Shown in pieces: positions 1-14,500 of a stretch of 64,000 nt of DNA; within the stretch, counting starts at the first letter, position 1; each line of letters opens with the position of its first letter. The DNA lies in assembly GCF_041146795.1 (NCBI RefSeq), contig NC_135177.1:22480560-22544559 (forward strand). Reading direction: 5' to 3'. Below the pieces are notes generated by a model, which searched no databases, was not told the origin of the DNA, and saw nothing but the letters and a program-made list of their open reading frames with translations. Both the position numbers and the translations under genes were made by a program. Origin of the DNA: Maylandia zebra. Its lineage: Eukaryota > Chordata > Actinopteri > Cichliformes > Cichlidae.

Positions 1-1171
1 GTCCTAACAGACCAAACCAGGGGTTATGCTGAGTAACGAATCTCCTTGGTGGGCCAAAGAGCCAATGCAGGCTGAGTGTGGATAAGAGGAAAAACATGGA
101 TCAAAAAATGTTGAACAAAAAGTATTTTGTTGTAAAATAAATAAGTAAAAAATGTATATGGTGATTCTGTACAGAGCTTTGAATCTTTGTGGAAGATCCA
201 GCTTCTTATCATGTTAAGAAAATAATAATTATCTCAAAGTAACAGATTTCTGTGATTATAGCTCAAACTATTATAAAGAATATTTAACATTTTCCTTTAA
301 CAATCACAGAAACGCTACAGACTTATCTGCATGCTCTGATACCACTAAAAGCTGCTAGAAGAACATTTCTATCTTGGCCCACCACTGCTTAATGAACAGA
401 CTGAAATTAGTTCCTTAGATGTTTTCCTGTAGCGAAACATTAAAGGAAGCAGATTCAGGGAGACATGGGAGAATATTCACTGATGATGGCTTGATTAAAC
501 TGCGGGATTTATTGTTCCAGAGGTAGGGCTTACTCGTTGTTTCAACAGAACAAGTTATTGAAACTGACTCGTACTGTAAATAAGCTTCTCCAGTCAGTGA
601 TCAGTTTATCTGATCTTCTCTAATCTACATCTGTTTCCAAAGTGGCCCTTTGCCACTCTTCCTGCATGCTTGGCTCATGTTCTCCTCTTCTGCGGTTCCA
701 GCGGAGCCTTTAGGTTCGTTTGCTTCTCTTGTGGGTAGGGAGGGGTCTGCAACCAGTCCTGCCAACTAGAGTCTGTCTGGCTCTCAAAAACAAACCACGC
801 CACCACTCGGTGTTTTTCTGTGTGTTGAGGGGGTCGGGTGGGGCTGGAAAGGAAGAGTTTTTGTTCCCAGTTGGCTATTTTAGTAGACCCAAGTGGGTCA
901 TTTTGTAATTTGGAGTTATTTTGGGGTGGGGTGGTGTTGATATTGTCTGGTTCATTCGGGGTGTATATATTTGCTATACCACTTTCACACAATGTGTGAG
1001 GAATGCCAGGGATGCGCTACACATCCTGCATATGGCGTCGATTAGTTGTCTTTTTATTAGTATTGTAGAAAGAATTTCTGAATCAACAATTTGAGCACCA
1101 CAAAACGCACAAATTGTCAAATAAACCCCCAAAGATTATCGTTCTGCTGAGCTTGGACAACATGCACTCAC
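1..1171 (-). other. itga10 intron 8 (partial)
   Basis: No open frame resembling the next alpha-I exon is visible on the minus strand, and no repeat family is recognised. The stretch is AT-rich at 100-330. Confidence 0.5.
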
Positions 1172-1322
1172 AGCGATGGCGTATCGGGTGATGTTTCTTT
1201 CTTCGCACTTCTCCAGAGCACCTTCTAGTTCATCGCCATCGTGGGACTCTCCATCTGTGACTACGATCATCACCTTGGTGGCACCCTCCCTCGCTCCACG
1301 CTCAGGACTGAAAGCCTCTGTG
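1172..1322 (-). CDS. itga10: itga10 exon 8: alpha-I domain, last exon in window
   Basis: Completes a Cys codon, then reads [20 protein letters not shown] and VTDGESHDG, ending [10 protein letters not shown]. It holds the third MIDAS aspartate. Acceptor TTTGTAG|C, donor GCT|GTGAGT. The next expected exon (starting VLG(Y/H)Y in relatives) was not found between 1 and 1171, so intron 8 probably extends past the window. Confidence 0.93.
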
Positions 1323-1877
1323 CTACAAAGAATGAGAGAGAGACATATAAAGCTTTAAAAAAATATACGTCAGTTGGTCCTGCAGATCTTGTGAAACAGA
1401 ATCAGATCTTAGACGTGGAGAACGAAAGAAAAACGGAGTCAAAGTGTAGCTAGGAAATGGATGAAAGGGAGGCTACCAGTGAGTATCAAGTAATTTAAAT
1501 AGACATCCTCTGTAAGATAACACACGACATTAATCCTTTCTCTGAGAAAAAGAAAAAGCTAGTAAAACACGGAGTTTGAGTTGCTTTCATCGAGCGCGAT
1601 ATAAGTGGCCCAAGTCACAGCTGGACCTTTCCACAACTTTATTAGTCCAACTTGACACACATGCATCAGCTGCCAGTTGACTCCAACCAGTCACTGCGTG
1701 CAGTGTGGATGTGTCACTGCACACAAGAACCACATTTGTGCATTCCAGTCCAGCTGTGCTATGACACACAGACGAAAACTTGACAAACACACAAACAGAC
1801 CCGAGCTGCACCCCATTTGTCTGGAGGAAACCTGTTCTCAGTGGGAGCTGATTCAAGCACTGAATAGGGTTGGTAAG

Positions 1878-1970
<93 letters not shown>

Positions 1971-4900
1971 GAATGAGGCAGAGAAGTCACTGCTAGTGAA
2001 CTCAGTCATTTTCAGGCCTAACTCCAGCCCATGACTAAATATAACGTTGTGGTCAGCCGCAAGAAACTCTGAGTTAAAAACAACAGTTTCCCCTATGCAG
2101 TCTGCAAATTACATAGGGTGCAGAGTAGGAGAGGAGAAAGAAAGGAGAGGAGTTAAAAGAAAAGGAACAAATGAACGAGAAAAGTCACATTAAGATGAGG
2201 GAAAAAAGCAACAAACAGAAAAACTACAAATACACGAATGGAGAATAATGACAATAATGGTACTATAATGCAAACTATAAGTTTTCATTATAAGAACAAG
2301 AAGAATAAAGACAGTAAAATTACATCAAACATTATGAGTGCAAAACCCACTTCGTTGTGCTTATCGTTAAAATTTAGTGAATTATACAGCAGAACAAATG
2401 TGATGGGAAAGATTGAAAAGAACGACAGAAGAGTGGGGGGCAGTGGTGGAGACAAGATTGGGGAAAATGAGGATACAAGAGACACAAAAACAGGCAAGAA
2501 ACAAAGGAAAAATAAAAGGAAAAGCAAGAAACAGATGAGAAAGAAGGACAGGGAGATGAAAGAGCAGAGAAAGTGATGGGAGCTAATTGGGAGGCCTGGC
2601 TGTATTTACTAGCCATTTTATGGAGTCATAGCAGTGTGGTAATGACACAGCACAGCGGTTTGTGTGTGTGTACTTTAGTTGTTTTTCTGCGTGTGTGTGT
2701 AGAAGGGAATGGTGTGCGTCTCAGACGGGTGGAGCGATAAAAAAAATTAGTGGCAAATCCAATTCTAGATGGGTTACTTCATGTTAATGAAGCAGTCATC
2801 TAGTCTGCAATCAAATTGTACTCTAGTCTGGTACTAGTCTCATTTCATTATGCAAGGAGATACAAAACAATCAAGTTTTAGGTAAAGTGTGTAACTACAC
2901 TATACAAGTGGCAGTCAGATTCAGGTCAAGTCCTTGACTTTCCTCCCACAGACAAAAAATGTTCCTCATGCGAGCCGTTATTGTGAGCTATGTTTATGAT
3001 TTAAAGTTAAAGTACTTCTAGCAGAGTGAAGAAGCACATGCATAATGTTTGGTGGTGTCATTATTGTGATACGGGATGGAATCTGCAAATGTTGTCATCT
3101 TTGTGCCTAAAAATCGAGAGTAAAAACCAAAGCAATCAATGGGTGAAACTTCCAGACAGTCACAGCTGAAACACAGAGTGAGGCTGAGTGACTCCTGGCT
3201 GCAAAAAGAAGTAAGATTGTGTTGAACTCTATGAATAAACTACCCTACTCCTCACTGAATTTAATACCTCACTAAAGTTTTTATAAGAAGTTTATGACCT
3301 CGATTCCCAGTTTCAGTTCTTTTTTAACATAACATGATGTTCATTTGGTGATTCATTCTCCTATTTAGAGTCCAACAGATAATAAAGCAGAGAATGCTTT
3401 GGGATGGGTCTATTTATTGATAAGTTGTTACTCTATGAGAGTGCAGTGTCTCCAGAATCTGAAGAAATCTCTGTGTGCAAGGGACAAGGCTGAAAATCAG
3501 AACAGGACCCCTGTGATGCCTCAGGCAGCACTGCATTAAAAGATTCTGTCTGTTCTGTGATCAGACAAATCCAAATGTGAAATCTGACAGTGAGAGGGTC
3601 CATCAAACATGTCATCTCTGATGGTATTGGGTTGGATGAGTATCTATTGCATTGGCAGCTTGCACATCTGAAAAGATAACATCAGTGCTTAAAGCTATAG
3701 TGATGGACGCAGACTTAACTTAAACTTAGAAAAACCTAAGCTTAGAAAAACACATTAAGACAATAACAAAGTCAGCTAACTATCATCTCAAGAATATTTC
3801 AAGAATAAAAGATCTGATGTCTCTACAGGACCTGGAAAAACTAGTCCATGCATTCATCTTTAGTAGGCTTGATTACTGTAACAGCATCTTTACAGGTCCA
3901 CCTAAAAAAAAATCAGTCAGACAACTACAGCTCATTCAGAACTAAGACCAAAAATGTGGACCACATCAGTCCAGCTCTGAGGCCTTTACACTGGCTGCCT
4001 GTCCGTCAGAGGATAGACTTTAAAGTTCTGATGCTGGTCTATAAAGCTCTGAATGGTTTAGGACCAAAATACATCAGTGACCTCCTGGCCCAGTATGAAC
4101 CTTCCAGATCCCTCATGGATATCTGGATCCTGTTTTTTATCCGTTCCCAGAGTCAGAACCAGACTCAGAGAAGCTGCATTCAGCTTTTATGCTCCACATA
4201 TCTGGAACAAAGTCCCAGAAAGCCTCAGATCAGCTGAAACACTCAGTTTATTTAAATCCAGGTTGAAGACTCACCTGTTCTCAGCTGCATTTGAATAAAG
4301 CCTTTGCCTATATAACGCTTTCTTTCTTTCTTTCTTTTTTTTTTTGAGGGAAGGCTTCGCATATTTCAGCAAGACAATGATAAACTCCATACTGCAGCTA
4401 CTAGACAGCAAGACTTCAAAGTAAGAGTTCAGGCACAGAGCTGGCCTCGTTTTTCCTCAAATTAAATATATTTTCTCAGTTTGAATATTTGATACCTTTT
4501 CTATGTTCTCTTGTCAATAAAATGTGGATTTTTGAGATTTACAAATGATTGCATTCTGTTGTCAGCAACCCAACTTTTTTGAAAAAAAAAGAAAAAAGTC
4601 AACAATTGAAAGCAGGGGTTCCACAAACCAACAGATAATGTAACAGCAGGTGAGATACTACCCATCATTTGGCTCCTAATGCAGACTTTGTTTTGTGGAA
4701 ACACTGCTATGTTTTGTTTCATGGGTCGTGTCACATGATAGCAGATGATAGCTGATATGATTTTTTTAGTTGGAGGACTTACTGAAGCATTTCTGTCCTA
4801 CGTTTGCCTTGAATTTGGCCACCAATAAGTCCTTCTCTGTGATTAGTTTTCACTAACACTAGCTAGCTTAGCTCAAAAAATCCCTTTAATTGTGGGGGTT

Positions 4901-7751
4901 TCTTTGTGCATTTTCCCACAGCTGTACTTTTATAGCATGCTTATCAAGTTACGCACAGTAGATCTGGTCGGATTATTTCTACCAAATTAGGTGTGAAATG
5001 TTAATCATTTGAATAAACCATCATTCCTTCTTTCCAGTAGTCCCAAATAGTTCTCCTCCTCAAATAGTTAGCTCTCAAATATGCCAAGCCTCAGAGCAGT
5101 CAACTTCAAGTCAAATCGAAATTCCTGATTTTTATGGCATTAATGTGAATAAAGTCTAAGATCAGTTTAAATCTGCACCGACCGCTCTCCCAGGAACTCG
5201 AAATCTTCTGTTGTTCTTTCGGGAGCTATTTTAGCTAAGTGCTTCATTTTAGGGTAGGTTTCTCATAAGGAGATGGTTGGGGTAAAGGCTGAAAGTTAAA
5301 CACACAGTGAAGAAGGTTAACGTTGAGGTCAGGAGGTCAGGGAACAAATGCTGTAACTGTCAAGTCTTGAAAGAATAGTTAAAAGGCATCGTTCGTGAAT
5401 TTAACAAGTTATACATGAGTCCTCATTATGTGTGTGTACGTGTGCACGTGCATGCTGTACGTGTCTCTGTGTGTATTTTTACAGCTGTAGCAGAACTACT
5501 TGGCTGACCAGTCTGGGTCAGGTCATGCCACACCTGCAGCTGTGCTGAGCCAGCAGCCGGCTAGCCCAGCTCAGCTAATCTCGTTGTTTTTCTTACCCCG
5601 TCACTTTCCTGCCAGTGCCAGGGCTGCTATCTGTCCATCTGTGCATGAGTATGTGAGAGTGGAAGTAGATATGTTTATGAGAGTTAGTTTAGAAGTTATC
5701 TTTTGATAGTCCCGCCTCTTAATGTCAAGTTAATGCCTATATTTTACTTGTTTACACTTAGAAACACATAAAGCATATAACTTAGCCCAACCATCACATT
5801 GGGCAGGGAGTGAAGATGACAGTTACAGTGAAAGCAAAAACTGGATTTCCAATCGCTGGCGTTTTAAAGTAAAAAGCTTTAAGACCTTATAGCCTACTGG
5901 TTTCCAGGGGCTGCTTTTCCACTATCGTTTACATGTCCAACTTTTACCTTTAAATGTACCAGAAAACAGGAACCCTCCAATTACCTGTGTGAACGTGTGT
6001 GCGTGCTCAGAGACACACATACCAAAATAACAGTCACGGCCACACATCAGGTCTGGGTGTGGTGCTCTATGTGGGTATGACTTTAATAAAGGAGGAATTT
6101 TGTTTTGAAAAGAAAGATTTTTCACTGACCTGCCAACTTCTTTACACTTGGGTTACCAGCGTTAAAGCCCCCCAACATACCTCTACAAAGTGATGGATGT
6201 GTGGAGGAACTGGGTGACAGTGCAGCCATGAGGAAGTTATAGAAGACTGCCTCAAAGGTCCCTTATGCATTTTATTTGGATTTGATCTTGCACACTGTAC
6301 TGAACCGCCACTTATTTCCTTATATATTTTTTATTTTAATTTTGAAGGGGTCTTAAGCAAAGGTCTTTCAATGTTTTTCACTGGTTGATCTTTGAGTCAT
6401 TTTCAGTCCTTGTACCTGTTCATTTTCAGAGGATTTTGTTTTTTGTTAAATCGCTTAACACTGACTTATGACTTTTACCCTTCAAACAATCAAACAAACA
6501 ATTTAGCAATTTACCTCGAGGGCCGGTGTCCTGCAGGGTTTAGATCTCACCCTGGGCCAACACACCTGAATTAAATGATTATTTCATTACCAGGCCTCTA
6601 GAGAACTTCAAGACATGTTGAGGAGGTTATTTAGCCATTTAAATCAGCTGTGATGGATGAAGGACTCATCCAAAACCTGCCCTTGAGGCCTGGAGTTGGA
6701 CACCCCTGGACACTGAGTGAAGCCTCCGTCGAGGTTTGGAACTGCATTTCAGCTAGTTATGTTGGAGATGCAATACCATCTGGAAACCAGCTACTTCTGA
6801 AATTGTTGTTGGGCACTAAGCGTTTATGTATAGGGAGTGTAGAGTGGTTTGTTTCAGCTTTTTTGCTTACAACAGCTGCCTGAAATCAGTGAGAATGAAC
6901 TCAAGAAGTAAACCTGTCCGAACTAAAACTATTGGCTGAAAGATACTTGTGTGGTGTGCTGCCACTACCGCTGACTAATTTTGAACAGAAACAGATCATA
7001 CATTATGAGAAATCGAATAGTTTTCCATAAATTAAACATGGAGCATATTGTTAGAAAGGAAATTAGAGAAGAAGAAAACAGATCTGATTGCCATTATAAC
7101 TGAAAATTATACAGTGATCTATTTATAAGCACCAACTATTGTTACAAACAAAAACCAAAGCGTCACATAGATTCCAGTTAACCTGCCAAATCTACAGCAT
7201 GCTTTAGAATGAGAAAAATCATCCCCGACTAGTAAACTGCCATGCCTACCAGGCTGTTTCAATCGCATATGCCGTGCGCGTCTCCCGTCCCTCCTGTCGG
7301 CTGATGTTCTTGGCGGCCTCCACTACCTCCTGTGTGGTCTGGTAGTCCTTCAGAGACCACTCGTGAACAGCTACCTCACCATACTGCAGAATACCAACCT
7401 AAATATGGACACGCGAGGGCAAACACACGTACAGAAACACACAAGCATTTCAACAATGCCACATGTTATTGGTTGCGCCGGCACATAATTGTGGAAAGCA
7501 ACATCTGAGACTTTTGTTTCTGGGTTGAACTATCTCCTTAAGTACCAGTCCTGTTCTTAAAGCAAACAGTGCACTTGGGGGATTTCTGAATTCATTCAAA
7601 AACCAGAGGTATTTCCTCTTCACCTCACATTGCCTGCTACCCCTTACCCCCCACCTCCCCTTTTCATTACTCAGTTCTCCTTTCACTCTACTAGTTGCTT
7701 TGCTTTGAATAATGTCACTAGAAACCTCACTTCCCCTCCCCAACTCATGCA

Positions 7752-7821
<70 letters not shown>

Positions 7822-8500
7822 ATCACCAAAACCCCCAGCTCCCATTCCCCTTCAACCTCAAGTGAGCTGGGCTCATGTCCCTTTACATTACTCCAACTAT
7901 TCTTCTGGACATATTTGCCAAACTGGTTCCTAATATGTCCCTGTCAGCATGTTTTCATTCAAGGGACTAGCTTGTCTTACTGCTCTGGGCTGCAGCTAAG
8001 GGGTTCCAGATATTTAAGTGGGAGACTCACTCAAATTTAAACCCACAAGTTTCCATTACTAGTGTAAATAATATTTATCGGCTGTGCAAATACACACTGA
8101 ATTGGAGTTTTACCTGCATCTGGTCTGAGCTGATGTGGAACTTGCTGAGGATGTTACTGAGGAAGTTTTGGACCTCGTACCAGGGGTAGATGCTGTTGGA
8201 GCCATCCAGCACGATCACGATGTCCATGTACGTCGAGCACCCTGCCAGATATGGACGTTTAGAAATGTTTGGTTGATTGAAGCAGGTCTGCAACATGTTT
8301 CTTTGCCGCACTTTGTGGGTTTTTTTGTGTTTGTGAGTGTGTTTGTGTAAGTATAGTTACTTTGTGCTGTTGGAGCGATTGCCTCTCTTGGTTCTAGGTC
8401 ATCGCTGACTGAGGCACAGATGCCAGTGCTGAACATAGATGTACCACACTCTTGTGACCACAGTGGAGCACATGCCTGCAAAACAGATGCACACACGCGC

Positions 8501-8590
<90 letters not shown>

Positions 8591-11500
8591 CATCTGTTTT
8601 ACAGGTGAATTTCACAAGTAGCTGTAATTAATTTGAACAGAGTTTATTCTTTTTCACTGTTTGTTTTACGTGCACAAGATGTGTATCAAAGAGTTTAAAA
8701 CATGGAAATGTGCACACAAACATACCCACAAACACACACAAAAACGCACAAAACGATAACAATTAAATCAGGGCAGATAGGGAACAAAAAGAAAACAAGT
8801 CACGACAGGGAATAAGTCATGGAAAAACTACAATAGTGTGGTTTGGAGGACAGGAGAAGGAGGGAGACTATTGTCGACATGCTGGCAGTCACAGTTGTCA
8901 TGAGCGGTTTCACAGAGCTGGAGCACAAGACCAGTATGAGCGATTTAAACTTGATTGTGCTAAATGTAGGGAGGGTGAGTAAGGAGGTTGGGGAGGGGGC
9001 ACCCTATAAAAAATATTTCTGCCTTCAAAGCGTGCCGTTTATTTGGCTTTCCATACCAAGAGGAAAGAACAGGGGTGAATGCAGAGACAAGAGATAAAAA
9101 AGAAGCTAGCAGAAAGACAAAAGAAGGAGACTGAAAGTGGGGTGAAGTGGGGGTAGAATGAGAGAAAGAGAAACATCCTGGTTTTTCTTGCCCTGTCATT
9201 ATGGAAGGGTTTCTCCTCAGGCACACAGACAGGCAGAGAAGAAAGGATGGAGAGAGAGGGATGGGAGGAAACGATGGAGGGAGAAGATGGAGAAAAGCGA
9301 AAGAGGTGCTATGGCTTTTGGTAGGTCTGTCATTAACAAAGGGCCGGAGACGCATTCCGATCCTGTTATAGACCTGACCACTGGGGTTAAGATAAACACA
9401 CACACACATGCCCGCACACATGCCTGTGCACACGCGCACACAAAAAACCCGCCCAAGCTGGCTAGCGTTTTTTGAACTGTACACGACTCCACGCCCGAAG
9501 AAGCAGTAAAAAACCTGGCAGACACCAAAACACGCAAGCACACTTGCCCAACATACACACAGAGTTACACAAAGAAGGCATGTAACACAAACTGCTGTCT
9601 CCTCGCTAAGGCAATAAGTGTGTGGGTCTGCAAGCCAGAAGCCTCAGAAGTGCAGAAATTAGGATAAATGAGTGAGTAAGATTTCAAGAAGTTTGTCTAA
9701 AAGCTAAAGTCTTAAACCTAAACTCGAGTTAGATTCTGTCCATAAACGTTGCTTTGCACTTGACTTCATCAGCTTGACTTTGAATCATTCATGTCTGGTT
9801 ATTGTGTCAGTAACTACAAGCTCTGTAAGTTCTCACATTAATTAGAGTCATGGTAAAAAGAAAATACACCCTCCTTAAATTCTAAGGTTTTACCTATCAG
9901 GACATAAAATAAATTATGTGGTCCTCACGAGGTTCGATTAAACTATTTAAATACAACCTACACTGACAACCAGCCCACTGACATACTGCAGTTATTGACT
10001 ATTGACCAGTGGCTCCAAAACAAGATCAAATCATGACCTCTCCTCCACTGTGCTTGACAGTATGTCTGAGGTGTTTGCGCTGATATGCTGTGCTTGGTTT
10101 TCACCAAACATGCTGCTGAGACTTATGACCAAACAGTTCCACTTTGATCTCATCTGTTAAATAGACATTACTCTAGAAGTCTTGTGGTTAGCTACTTTAC
10201 TGTGTAACTGATTGAGGCCTGTACTGTCTGAGATGTGGCGCTGGGGTTTTTTGCAGTTTCTCTGAGCATTGTAGAGTTTGACTTTGAAGTGAATTTTCTG
10301 TGACTTGCACTCCTGGGAAGATTGGTAACTGTCTTGAATGTTTTCCACTTGTTTGGAAATGGGTTTAAAACACCTTCCCACACTATGTAAATGTGCAAAT
10401 GCATGTCCAAAATGAAAGAAAAGAAAGAGGAGGATCAGTGAATCGCTTGTGGTCAAATCTAAATTCAACTAAAAACACTCGAAGGGAGCGAATTCATCAG
10501 AATTCTGTTGAACAAACTCAACCTGGTCTGACCACATCCCTTCAGGCTCCCACCCATCAACCCACTGCCCATGTAGGAAAAATAAAAAGCCCCGTTTTCC
10601 AGTGTTGATGCCACATACCAGGAAGCCATCAGGTGAAGTTGGTGTGAGGGTCATTCCCAAGTGAGAATTCCTCAGATTTTTAGAAACGTTCTGGAGAGCC
10701 GTCTCACCTGAGCGACACAAACATCTTAGCTTTGAAGTAACAAATCCAAACATGAATTGAGGATTTTTTTCCTGCATATTTTCTTCAACTCATAGTTTCT
10801 CTCACCTAGATTCACTTTATTGCAGCTTGAGTTCTTCTCCCGTCCCACGCTGCATTTGTACACATCTCCTTTCCTGTTGTTGGGCGGCCCGTCCCAGGGA
10901 GCACCAACCAGCATCCTTTACGGAGTAATTCATTCATCATCAAAATGTCATCCATCGCCCGCTTTGTGTACATGTTATGACAGTTTATTTATGACTGTGT
11001 GGTTCCATTAGATTATATCTGACTGTCTCCCTCACAGACTTACGATTTCTCTCCATCTGCTTCATGCTGCAAGACGGAGAAGCCGAACAGCGCGTCCTCT
11101 GGACCGGTGAATATGCGCGGGTGCTTTACATCTATGTTGAAACACTGACAAAGCTCTGGAAGACATGACAAAGAACATTTTAAACACCGATGACAAAAAC
11201 AGACAACAAAACAGTGCTCACTTAACTGAATTTTGTTCAATTAAATAATACAACCACAAAAAAAGTGGCATGCTCCAATAAATCAACTGAATCAAGCTGA
11301 AAAAAAACAACAAAAAAACACTTTAATGGATAACATTAAAACTACAAACAGATAATGCTAATCCTCTCGTTCAGAGTCATTGGGGACAAGGCATTGCTAA
11401 CAAAATCCCCATGAAATGTTGCAGATCCCAGTCTGATTGAGCAGCAACAGGACTGCCAGCTGCCAATATCTGGGTACCAGACACCACAGGACAAGCTCGA

Positions 11501-14500
11501 ATGTTACAGCCCCAGTAAAACTTCTTCTGGCAGGAGGAAACCCCTCTACCCTACATTTTCCTGTGTCATGTGTTATGGCTGAGTGATGTGTATAAAGCGT
11601 GGAAGATGGGTTTTTTCTCTTAAAGATTCACGTAAAAAAATTATAGGGGGGAAGCTGTGCATTCAAAGAAAAGTTTGAAGTTTAGATTTTAAATATTAAA
11701 CTAACCCGTTAGTTAGGTGGTTGATTTAGTATACAAACTGTAACTGGGGAAAATGCTGGAATTGTAATGGTATTAAAACCATAACTTTTAAAGCATCCAT
11801 CCATCCTCTTCCACTTGGAGCTGTAGCGTATCACTGTTATAGGGTGAGAGGTGGGGTACAGCCAATCTGTTGCAGGGCTAACACAATGGACAGGCAGCTA
11901 TTCATGCTCACTTTCACCTTTTTAGCCAATTTGGAATAATCAGTTGCTCTTAAAGCCTGGCGTGCATGTTGGACTGTGGGAGAAAGCTGGAGTACCCAGA
12001 GAGTACCCCCACAGACACAAGGAGAACATTCAAACTCCTGGCCTGGATTCAAACCCACAACCTTATCGACATGGTAGTACAAATATAAATCATTCCATCT
12101 ACCTCTCCAACTTATGCTTTTTTATTTATTCATCTGTTCATGGAGCACTAAAGTTAATGCACTTACATAAACTTTATTCATAAGCTGTCAAAGGCCAGTG
12201 AAAAACTTGGACAACTGTGTGCACTATGTGTAGTTAGAGCTACAGTGAAGAGTAAGATTATTATTTCATGTCTTGGCCTTGGAGAAGAGAATTAGAGGGG
12301 ACAGGGGGTGGCGGGTAGGGGGGTGTCAAAAAGATGGATAAACAAAGTGACCAAAGGCCGTCTCTGAGGAAAAAGAGAGTTCAGTCTAAGGGGAAAGAGG
12401 GAGACGAGAGAGAAGAGAAGAAGCAAAGCAAGGAAGGGTGTGGGTTAGAAAAACTCTTAAATATAGTGAGCTCCCTGTTATGACACACAAGCTGCCCTTC
12501 ATACTTACAGGGAGAAGCGAGGGAGACACAGTGAGATGGTAGCTCACTGACTTGTTTACATCTGTAAGTAAGCTGAAGCATGTTTGAGCTGCTCGGTGCT
12601 GATGATCAGAGCTAAACTAAATGAATAAAGATTTAGGAGTCAAACAGCTTGAAAATAAATAACACGGATGTTTCAGCATCCATTTGAACCTTTTTAAAAG
12701 GGAAACATTAAAAAAGATCAAACTAGGTGCAGCAGAAAAACAGACCCTGGACTGTTAATTCGTACACATTTATTCCTCATAAGCACCTGACACATAAGTG
12801 ACCCACAGCTAATCGACTTGCAGTCTGGGGACCCGGGTGTGTTATGCTAGGTGCAGCAAATGTAGATGAGATGAAGAAGAGACCACAGAGCTCATAGCTC
12901 ACTTCTAGCACCACACCCTCACATTGTTTTTCAGTGTCAGACTTGTAATCTTCAATGCCAACAGATGCCAGCATAAGCACTGTGATGGAGGAAGGACTCG
13001 CATCTTCTACTTAAATACAGCTACTTATACTTTTTATTAGTCCTTTATTTATCTAGGTAAATAATCTCATTGAGATTAAAAATCTCATTTCCAAGAGAGA
13101 CCTCATGGCAGTAGAAGTCTATACACTGCAGTCTATACACTGTAGTCTACACTTATACTACGGTGTAAACACAACGTCCTGCATTGAAAATGTAAAAACA
13201 TTTTTAAAGCAAATTATTTAAAATGGAAAGATCGCATCTTGGGATTTTTATACTACCCTGGTTCAAAAAGAGAAAGCACACACGTCGTTTTAGGATGCTA
13301 TTAAATAGCTTAATTAAATAAAACAAAGAAACCAAAGATTAGTAGGAGTGGTTGTCAGCAGATTAGTGTATATGCAGGGTAAGTGTACGAGTGAGTGCAA
13401 GAGAGGAGCAGAAAAAAAGCCCCCACGAAGGTCTGGCAGGGCTGCTTTAGACGGCCCCGAGCCTGCTCAGGTATGTTACATCCCAAATTAGGTCTGCTCC
13501 ATCCACCAGTTACCCGGAAGAGATAGACAAAGGCAACAAAGAAAACAAGGTCAGCCCTGTGGCCGTCACAGTAGAAGCAGAATTTAGCTGTTGTGAGCAA
13601 CTTCATGTCCAACTGCAAGTTATATTTGTTTCATTCATAACAGAACAGCCAGTATCATCATTTACTGCAAGTATTGAGTATCTAGCTGTCACATAGTGAG
13701 GGAGAAAGGGCAACGGTTACCTTTGAGATGTAGTGGAGGACAGGAAGTACTGGAGAAGTCATGAAAAAACTCACAAATGCCTAAATTTGTGTTTAAATGG
13801 TGGAAGCCAGGCTTTCTGCACTTTTCTTCATTCAGCCTGTGTTTAGTGGTGACTCGAACAAAATTCTGTCACGGATCCAAATTTTGGTGACTCTTAAGTT
13901 ACACTGTGCAAGGAGTATTTAAGTTGTAGCTGAGGTAATGCTTTAGTGAGGTTGGTGTATTTTTTTGGGTTTCTGTCAACTTGAAATTAGAGCCTGGTCC
14001 CTTAACTTGGTATTTTTAAAGCACCCAAGTTAAGCTTCACGTATTATGCTTTGTGTTGGGTTGATCTGGTTGACTTATTATTTAATAATTCAATCATGCA
14101 TTACCAATCGACGTAATATAACTAAGCTGTTCCAGCATTTCTCTTTTTTCAGTGTACATACAGGTGACATATATACGCTGAACGTGACATGTGAACCAAT
14201 CCAATTTATCTGAGATTTATCTGATTTTGGCTTCATCTTTTGCATTTCAAGCTACATGTAACAGATAGCAGGTTATTTCCAAACACCCATAAATAGACTG
14301 AGTATGTAATGGACAATACAAGTTAAAGAAAATGTTGTCAAGCAAACATTTAAGCAGATATATATGTATTTCCTGTTTCCACTGAAGTGGTTGAAAGTAG
14401 CTTATAGGATATGAGCCAGCTGGTATTTCTTGCCTACACAGTTCCCCATAGATTAAAGAGAGTCATCGTGTATTATTTTCAGTTCAGACTGAGACAGCTC

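Noticed and set aside
675..992. Minus-strand 105-codon frame as the next itga10 exon
   Set aside because: Contains none of the expected alpha-I residues (no VLG.Y, no IASDPD block) and no matching splice sites.
1587..2009. Long frames of alternating Cys-Val or His-Thr at the CA arrays (also near 7.5, 8.4, 18.7, 31.6, 49.7 and 53.3 kb)
   Set aside because: Translations of microsatellites; no homology and no splice support.
2238..2576. Lys/Arg-rich 112-codon frame
   Set aside because: Low-complexity purine-rich sequence inside itga10 intron 7; no homology or partner exons.
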